A DNA stretch of 64,000 nt from Chloroflexota bacterium (GTDB lineage: Bacteria > Chloroflexota > Anaerolineae > Anaerolineales > Anaerolineaceae), in assembly GCA_029561345.1 (NCBI GenBank), contig JAKQJC010000049.1, positions 61,088 through 125,087 on the forward strand, given 5' to 3'. The notes beneath the pieces were generated by a model, which worked only from the letters and a program-made list of their open reading frames with translations, made no database searches and had not been told where the DNA came from. Position numbers and translations under genes: made by a program. Shown here one piece after another: positions 59,390-64,000 of this stretch. The first letter of the stretch is position 1. Every line of letters begins with the position of its first letter.

Positions 59390-60256
59390 ATGAGCAGCGA
59401 AGGAACCCTCATTGAAAAAACGCCCCACCCGGTGACCCGCGCCACGCTGGCGCGCGATTTCCTGGCCCTGGGCCTGCAGCCCGGCAGCCTGGTGCTGGTG
59501 CACTCCTCTCTCAGCGCTTTGGGCTGGGTGAATGGCGGCCCGGTGGCTGTGATCCAGGCGCTGATGGATGTGCTGACGCCCGAAGGCACCCTGGTGATGC
59601 CGGCTCACAGCGGCGACCTTTCAGACCCGGCCAAGTGGGTCAACCCGCCCGTGCCGGCCGACTGGCTGCCCGAAATATACGCCACCATGCCGGCTTTTGA
59701 TCCGGCGCTGACGCCCACCCGCGGCATGGGGCGCATTGCCGAACTGTTTCGCACCTGGCCGGGGGTGCTGCGCAGCAGCCACCCGGCGGTCTCATTTGCC
59801 GCCTGGGGCCGCCAGGCAGCTGAAATCACGGCCGGGCACCAGCTTGATTCCTCGCTGGGCGAAGGCTCGCCGCTGGCGCGTATTTACGAGCGCGACGGGC
59901 TGGTGATGCTGCTGGGCGTGACGCACGCCAACAACACCTCGCTGCACCTGGCGGAATACCGCCAGCCAGCCCCGCCTTTAACGCAGCAGGGCGCGCCCAT
60001 CATGGAAAACGGCCAGCGGGTGTGGAAGTGGTTCACAGAGGTGGATTACGATGATGAGCCGTTTGCGCAGCTCGGCGCCGAATTTGACGCCCTCGGTGAA
60101 ACCCGCATCGGCCCGGTGGGCTGCGGCACGGCCCGCCTGATGCGCCAGCGCAGCGTGGTTGATTTTGCCGTGCGCTGGCTGTCTGCCCGCCTGCCCTCGC
60201 GAAGCGGGGGCCTGCCCTCGCAAAGCGGGGGCCTGCCCTCGCCGGCTGAAAATTAG
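59390..60256 (+). CDS. AAC(3)-family (antibiotic_NAT) acetyltransferase
   Basis: A 288-aa protein of the aminoglycoside 3-N-acetyltransferase family: LVLVHSSLSALGWVNGG, EGTLVMPAHSGD, TRGMGRIAELFR, SSHPAVSFAAWG and LLGVTHANNTSLHLAE. The His in GVTHANNTS and the SSHP pair are the conserved catalytic region. Related YokD-type members acetylate other amines, so true antibiotic resistance is not proven. The last ~22 residues come from a 21-bp tandem repeat (GLPSxSG units) that appears to have been added to the 3' end. The ribosome site is weak, behind AGAAGGAC. Confidence 0.88.
   Translation: MSSEGTLIEKTPHPVTRATLARDFLALGLQPGSLVLVHSSLSALGWVNGGPVAVIQALMDVLTPEGTLVMPAHSGDLSDPAKWVNPPVPADWLPEIYATMPAFDPALTPTRGMGRIAELFRTWPGVLRSSHPAVSFAAWGRQAAEITAGHQLDSSLGEGSPLARIYERDGLVMLLGVTHANNTSLHLAEYRQPAPPLTQQGAPIMENGQRVWKWFTEVDYDDEPFAQLGAEFDALGETRIGPVGCGTARLMRQRSVVDFAVRWLSARLPSRSGGLPSQSGGLPSPAEN
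60190..60245 (+). repeat. 21-bp tandem repeat at the 3' end of the acetyltransferase gene
   Basis: Units of CCTGCCCTCGCRAAGCGGGGG are present 2.7 times in tandem. Each contains the palindromic core CTCGCGAAGCGGGG. The repeat is in frame and encodes LPSRSGG, LPSQSGG, LPSPAEN. The same core occurs in the intergenic region near 7575. Confidence 0.8.
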
Positions 60257-60286
60257 CGGACGTTCCAGTTTTGCCCACGCCATCCG

Positions 60287-60323
60287 ATCCCTGCCGTGAC
60301 CATCATTGGCAGGGATTTTTTTT
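60287..60323 (+). terminator. Terminator of the acetyltransferase gene
   Basis: ATCCCTGCC / GGCAGGGAT stem with a 12-nt loop, followed by TTTTTTT. A second hairpin (CCGCAGGG-GGTT / AACC-CCCTGCGG type) lies at 60402-60430 in the same 280-nt gap, which otherwise holds no gene. Confidence 0.88.
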
Positions 60324-60524
60324 GCCAGACAAGGCGGCTGCCGGCGGCATATCCCTCCTGCTCTCAATAAAAAACCCCTCCGCCGGAAGGGGTGGCAACC
60401 CTACCGCAGGGGGTTAAAACCTCCCTGCGGGCTGGATATAATCATTCATACAGAATGGCTTGCTGCGGTTGAGCAAAAATCATACGCGAGATGATTCGGG
60501 CTTCCCAATGCTTTTCATTTTGGA

Positions 60525-60530
60525 TAAAAT
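60525..60530 (+). promoter_or_regulatory. -10 box of a probable leaderless ppk transcript
   Basis: TAAAAT ends 6 nt before the ppk ATG, without a Shine-Dalgarno sequence. Confidence 0.45.
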
Positions 60531-60536
60531 GAACAT

Positions 60537-62669
60537 ATGGCAGAAAAAACCGAACAACCCCAAACCTTGAGCTTAGACGACCCCTCGCTCTATATCAACC
60601 GCGAGCTCAGCCTGCTCGACTTCCAATGGCGCGTGCTGGAGGAAGCCAAAGACAGGCATAACCCCCTGCTGGAACGGGTCAAATTTCTTTCCATTGTTGA
60701 TTCGAACCTGGAGGAGTTTTTCATGGTGCGCGTGGGCGGGCTGCGCATGCAGCGCGACAGCGGCGTGGGCGAGCCCTCGCCTGACGGCATGACCCCCGCG
60801 CGGCAGCTGGCGGAAATCCGCAAGGTGGCCCTGCGCCTGATGGAAGACATGGCCGAATATTTCCGCGGCCCCATGATGAACGAACTTTCAGAGGCTGGAA
60901 TCCGTATTTTATCTTACAACGAACTGACCCCCCGGCAGCAGGAACATATCAATGCCTATTTTGACGAGGTCATTTTTCCCTCACTCACCCCGCTGGCCTA
61001 CGACCCTGCGCACCCCTTCCCGCACATTTCCAACCTCAGCCTCAACCTGGCCGTAGTGGTGCGCGACCGGCAAGGCCAACAGCGCTTTGCCCGTGTGAAG
61101 GTGCCTTCCTCCCTGCCCCAGCTGGTGCCGGTCAAACGCTCGTCGGGCAGCCTGCGCCGCGACGGCACCTCGCCGCGCTACCACTATTTTGTCTGGATCA
61201 CCCAGGTGATCACTGCCAACCTCACCAAGCTGTTCCCCGGCGTCGAAATTGTTGAGGCGCACCCCTTCCATGTGACCCGCAACGCGGACCTCGAAATTCA
61301 GGAAGTGGAAGCCCTGGACCTGCTTGACACCATTGAAGAAAGCCTGCGCCAGCGCCGCTTTGGCCCGGTGGTGCGCTTGATGATCAACAAGGCCATGCCG
61401 CGTTATATTCGCGATATTCTGGCCGAGAACCTCAAGGTGGACGGCCTGGATATTTATGCCCTGAACAGCCCGCTGGGACTTTCTGCCCTGTCTCAGCTGA
61501 CAAAAATTGACCGGCCTGATCTGAAAGACCGTCCTTTCACCCCTGCCATTCCGCCGCCTCTGCGCGATCTGCGCGGCTCCTATACCGGGTTGTTCGGCGT
61601 GATGAACACGCGCAATGTGCTGCTGCATCACCCCTATGATTCTTTCATGCCGGTGATTGATTTTCTTAAAATCGCCGCTCAGGATCCTGATGTGCTGACC
61701 ATCAAGCAGACCCTTTACCGGGTGGGCAACAATTCGCCCATTGTCAAAACCCTGCTGCAGGCCAGCCGCGATTACGACAAACAGGTGGCGGTGCTGGTGG
61801 AATTGAAAGCGCGCTTTGATGAAGAAAGCAACATCGGCTGGGCGCGCATGCTGGAAAAGGAAGGCGTGCATGTGGCCTACGGCAAGCCGCGCCTGAAGAC
61901 CCATTCCAAAATTGCTCTGGTGGTGCGGCGCGAAGGTGAACACCTTAAACGGTATATTCATCTGGCCTCCGGCAATTACAACCACATCACAGCGCAGATC
62001 TATGAAGATATGGGCATGCTCACCTGTGATGAAGAAATTGGCGCCGATGTCACTGATCTGTTCAATTATCTGACTGGATATTCCGAAAAGGAAAACTACC
62101 GCAAACTGCTGGTGGCGCCGGTAAATTTACGCGCACGCTTTGAGATGATGATCCGTGAAGAAATTGAACATCAGCGCCGCGACGGCAGCGGCCACCTGAT
62201 TTTCAAAATGAACGCCCTGGTTGACCCGCCCATTATCCGCTTGCTTTACGAAGCCTCACAGGCCGGGGTGAAAGTGGATCTGATCACGCGCGGCATCTGC
62301 TGCCTGCGGGCCGGAGTGCCGGGCCTCAGCGACAATATTCGCGTCATCAGCGTGGTGGGGCGTTTCCTTGAACACAGCCGCATCTATTACTTCCACAACG
62401 GCGGCCAGGAACGCATTTACATTGGCAGCGCCGACCTGATGCCGCGCAATATCAACCAGCGGGTGGAGGTGCTCTTCCCGGTTGAGGATCAGCGCCTGAT
62501 TGACCACATCCACCATGATATTTTGAAGATCTACCTGGCGGATAACATCAAAGCCAGAGTCATGCTGCCTGACGGCACGTATGTCCGTGTTCGCCCAAAG
62601 GAGGGTGAAGCGGAGATTAACGCGCAGGAATGGTTCATGTCCAAAGCGCGTCTGACAGGAGAACTATAA
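60537..62669 (+). CDS. ppk1: Polyphosphate kinase 1
   Basis: A 710-aa enzyme with the full PPK1 layout: N domain (YINRELSLLDFQWRVLEEA and SNLEEFFMVRVGGL), H domain, and C1/C2 PLD-like domains. The autophosphorylated His is His475 in RYIHLASGNYN; LKTHSKIALVVRR and the second motif YYFHNGGQERIYIGSADLMPRN complete the active site. It reversibly forms inorganic polyphosphate from ATP, at the membrane. It is followed by a membrane protein gene 7 nt downstream. Confidence 0.97.
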   Translation: MAEKTEQPQTLSLDDPSLYINRELSLLDFQWRVLEEAKDRHNPLLERVKFLSIVDSNLEEFFMVRVGGLRMQRDSGVGEPSPDGMTPARQLAEIRKVALRLMEDMAEYFRGPMMNELSEAGIRILSYNELTPRQQEHINAYFDEVIFPSLTPLAYDPAHPFPHISNLSLNLAVVVRDRQGQQRFARVKVPSSLPQLVPVKRSSGSLRRDGTSPRYHYFVWITQVITANLTKLFPGVEIVEAHPFHVTRNADLEIQEVEALDLLDTIEESLRQRRFGPVVRLMINKAMPRYIRDILAENLKVDGLDIYALNSPLGLSALSQLTKIDRPDLKDRPFTPAIPPPLRDLRGSYTGLFGVMNTRNVLLHHPYDSFMPVIDFLKIAAQDPDVLTIKQTLYRVGNNSPIVKTLLQASRDYDKQVAVLVELKARFDEESNIGWARMLEKEGVHVAYGKPRLKTHSKIALVVRREGEHLKRYIHLASGNYNHITAQIYEDMGMLTCDEEIGADVTDLFNYLTGYSEKENYRKLLVAPVNLRARFEMMIREEIEHQRRDGSGHLIFKMNALVDPPIIRLLYEASQAGVKVDLITRGICCLRAGVPGLSDNIRVISVVGRFLEHSRIYYFHNGGQERIYIGSADLMPRNINQRVEVLFPVEDQRLIDHIHHDILKIYLADNIKARVMLPDGTYVRVRPKEGEAEINAQEWFMSKARLTGEL

Positions 62670-62675
62670 GAGAAA

Positions 62676-63494
62676 ATGGGAAACGATGCTGAAAGAAATC
62701 GCCGGCGACGAATCGGCGGCCTGGTGCTGGGTGCCGCGTTGGCCATCATCTTCGGCCTGCTCTCAGGTCTGATCAACCCCCTGCACCTGCCCGGAGTGCC
62801 TTTCTATCAGCCGCCTTTTGGCGTTTGGGGGAACCTGGTGCTGTGGCTGGCGATGGGTTTACTGGTGGGCCTGGCCTCCACCTGGTCTGAATCGGGCGGC
62901 AAGGGGCTGGCCCTGGGCTGCCTGACCGGCGTGCTGGTGGTTTCTTTGTATCAACTCTGGGTGATGCTGCAAACGCCTTATCTGATTTCCACAAAAATTG
63001 TCGCCATCATCGCCATTGCCCTGCCGCTGGCTGGCGCTCTGCTGCCCCTCATTCTCCTTTTCAGATCTGCCATTGACCGTCTGTATGAAGACCGTGACCG
63101 GCCTTTCTGGTGGCCGGCAAAGATCTGGAAAATTGTGGTGATGCTGGCTGCCGCCGTGGTGATTGGCCTGGCTTTTCAGTATTCTCCGGCTGCCCTGCGC
63201 ATGGTTCAGCGCATGGATGACATGCTGAAAACCGCCCAGCAGGCCACTTCGGCGGAAGCCCTGCCCGCGCCGCTGCGCGGCGCCCGGGTGGTGGATTTTA
63301 TGCAGCACGGCATGGGCGCTTACGAGCTCTCGTGGGACCGCGACGAATATAACCGCTATGCCATCCCGCGCCTGAGTGGGCATGAAAGCACGCAGGCGGT
63401 GGTGGTGGTCAATTTCAAAAACGGCTGGGTGCTGGCCTGTCTTTTCCCCGACCCGGAAGGGACGCCTGAATGCCGCAGTTTTCAAAATGAGTGA
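62676..63494 (+). CDS. Hypothetical membrane protein downstream of ppk
   Basis: A 272-aa protein. A basic N-terminus (ERNRRRR) is followed by five hydrophobic helices (~12-32, 50-68, 78-97, 105-128, 150-168), and the rest (~170-272) is a soluble domain with WDRDEYNRYAIPRL and two Cys near the end. No family recognised. Because it is only 7 nt behind ppk1 it is probably co-transcribed and may serve polyphosphate metabolism or its membrane site; this is inference. Confidence 0.78.
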   Translation: MGNDAERNRRRRIGGLVLGAALAIIFGLLSGLINPLHLPGVPFYQPPFGVWGNLVLWLAMGLLVGLASTWSESGGKGLALGCLTGVLVVSLYQLWVMLQTPYLISTKIVAIIAIALPLAGALLPLILLFRSAIDRLYEDRDRPFWWPAKIWKIVVMLAAAVVIGLAFQYSPAALRMVQRMDDMLKTAQQATSAEALPAPLRGARVVDFMQHGMGAYELSWDRDEYNRYAIPRLSGHESTQAVVVVNFKNGWVLACLFPDPEGTPECRSFQNE

Positions 63495-63540
63495 TGGCAA
63501 AAAACGGGTGAACCCGGTTTCATTCATTTGAAAAGATTTA

Positions 63541-63578
63541 ATACTCAATGCGCCCTCAAAAGAGGGCGCATTGAGTAT
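63541..63578 (-). terminator. Perfect stem-loop between convergent genes
   Basis: A 17-bp perfect stem, ATACTCAATGCGCCCTC with its complement around a 4-nt loop. Only a weak U-run is present on the minus strand, so it may be a terminator for either neighbour. Confidence 0.6.
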
Positions 63579-63596
63579 GTATGCGCATAGCAAAAT

Positions 63597-63779
63597 TTAT
63601 TTGAACAGGCCGCCCAGGGTAGAGGCCAGGCCGCCGCCGCTGATGACGCCGTCAATCTGGCTGGCAATGGGCGCAGGAAGCTTTTCTTTGAGAAAATTGA
63701 TCACGGTTTCAACGGCCACTTTCGCCTGGGCTTCAGGCATGCCCGTCTTTTTCGCTACAAGTGCTACCAGTTCATCCAT
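63597..63779 (-). CDS. Small DUF2267/DUF2780-like protein
   Basis: A 60-aa protein. The sequence MDELVALVAKKTGMPEAQAK continues into a helix ending NFLKEKLPAPIASQIDG and a Gly-rich tail. This is a pattern common to short proteins described as DUF2267/DUF2780-like, which lack known function. Ribosome site GGAGGTAA at good distance. The longer in-frame start lies upstream of the Shine-Dalgarno and is rejected. Confidence 0.72.
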   Translation of the reverse strand: MDELVALVAKKTGMPEAQAKVAVETVINFLKEKLPAPIASQIDGVISGGGLASTLGGLFK

Positions 63780-63912
63780 CTTTAAATTACCTCCATTGAA
63801 TTTTTTCTTGCCTGCTTTTGATTGTAGCATAAATGCAAAAAATCAGGCTTTTTTTAACGCATGACTCCACTGCAAAAAGGTAAGAAACCTACCCAAAAGC
63901 AGGAAAGTTTAA

Positions 63913-63918
63913 TACAAT
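63913..63918 (+). promoter_or_regulatory. -10 box before the right-edge gene
   Basis: TACAAT ends 6 nt before the ATG of the last gene. As for the other three cases, no ribosome site is visible. Confidence 0.4.
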
Positions 63919-63924
63919 CAGAGC

Positions 63925-64000
63925 ATGTTCAGAAAAAACACCAAACACCAACAACCGGCACTGATCAGCGCTGCCAGCGAACTGCCCGAAAAGCAGCGCA
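63925..64000 (+). CDS. Start of a gene leaving the window (unknown)
   Basis: Only the first 25 codons are present (MFRKNTKHQQPALISAASEL, then PEKQR). The frame is open to the edge and polar, with no signal peptide. I do not recognise it with certainty; the LPEKQR ending recalls the beginning of some transposases, but this is a weak impression. Confidence 0.45.
   Translation, partial: MFRKNTKHQQPALISAASELPEKQR

Noticed and set aside
59390..60256. Acquired antibiotic-resistance cassette
   Set aside because: There is no integron, IS or composition shift around it; the AAC(3) family includes many chromosomal enzymes of other function.
60981..61985. 334-codon minus-strand frame opposite ppk1
   Set aside because: The plus strand encodes an intact PPK1 with catalytic residues; the reverse frame has no recognisable domain.

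Overview
The window looks like a chromosomal segment of a moderately GC-rich, Gram-positive-organised or monoderm-like anaerobe. The best fit is a member of the Chloroflexota (Anaerolineae type). This is inference from gene content: Hanks-type Ser/Thr kinase, FHA protein, inositol-phosphate synthase, many lipoproteins with TP-rich linkers, LysM-M23 exoproteins, an anaerobic-style B12 aminomutase cluster, and short dispersed hairpin repeats. No rRNA, tRNA, CRISPR array, phage or plasmid genes were found.

Layout. 1-305: start of a Ser/Thr protein kinase leaving the window. 531-7327: a GntR-controlled operon of seven genes. It encodes a SelA-like PLP enzyme, a 78-aa protein, a fused cobalamin/PLP aminomutase of the KamD/OraE type, a KamB-like P-loop candidate reactivase, a 151-aa unknown protein and a diaminopimelate-dehydrogenase-like oxidoreductase. 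This is the strongest candidate here for an undescribed catabolic pathway. 7951-10558: ABC exporter with its own winged-helix regulator. 10634-13913: DoxX protein, response regulator/HD-GYP protein and DUF3105 protein. 14053-20104: two-component system plus two small membrane proteins, ApbE, a haem-b membrane reductase and an HtrA protease. Three promoters in this block carry the same TTTCAT-N5-TGTCAT repeat, each exactly 9 nt upstream of a -10 box, which defines a local regulon. 20251-25237: duplicated lipoproteins, a MacAB-like tripartite exporter and a peroxiredoxin.

25830-36680: mixed housekeeping and accessory genes. They include an adenylate-forming ligase next to an unknown partner, a PnuC-NadR nicotinamide riboside salvage pair with overlapping frames, a VanZ-like protein, a membrane glycosyltransferase-like protein, an SMI1/KNR4 protein, a BNR-repeat lipoprotein and a GH1 beta-glucosidase. 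36864-43438: a double-GGDEF protein with a C-terminal ribbon-helix-helix domain, ClpB, an FHA protein and an M28 peptidase with membrane segments. 43422-53214: a methyltransferase, a DUF692 protein, a double-CDGSH Fe-S protein, an isochorismatase-like hydrolase, MetRS, a GAF histidine-kinase-like protein that lacks the phospho-acceptor His, inositol-phosphate synthase and a HIT protein. 53219-57949: three tandem paralogous LysM/M23 exoproteins. 57954-63779: MFS exporter, AAC(3)-like acetyltransferase, polyphosphate kinase, a membrane protein and a small DUF protein. A further gene begins at 63925.

Scattered through intergenic regions is one family of roughly 190-230-bp MITE-like repeats: five recognisable copies and two degenerate ones. 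They have ~27-nt terminal inverted repeats and two internal perfect hairpins. The stem sequences differ between copies but always in compensating pairs.
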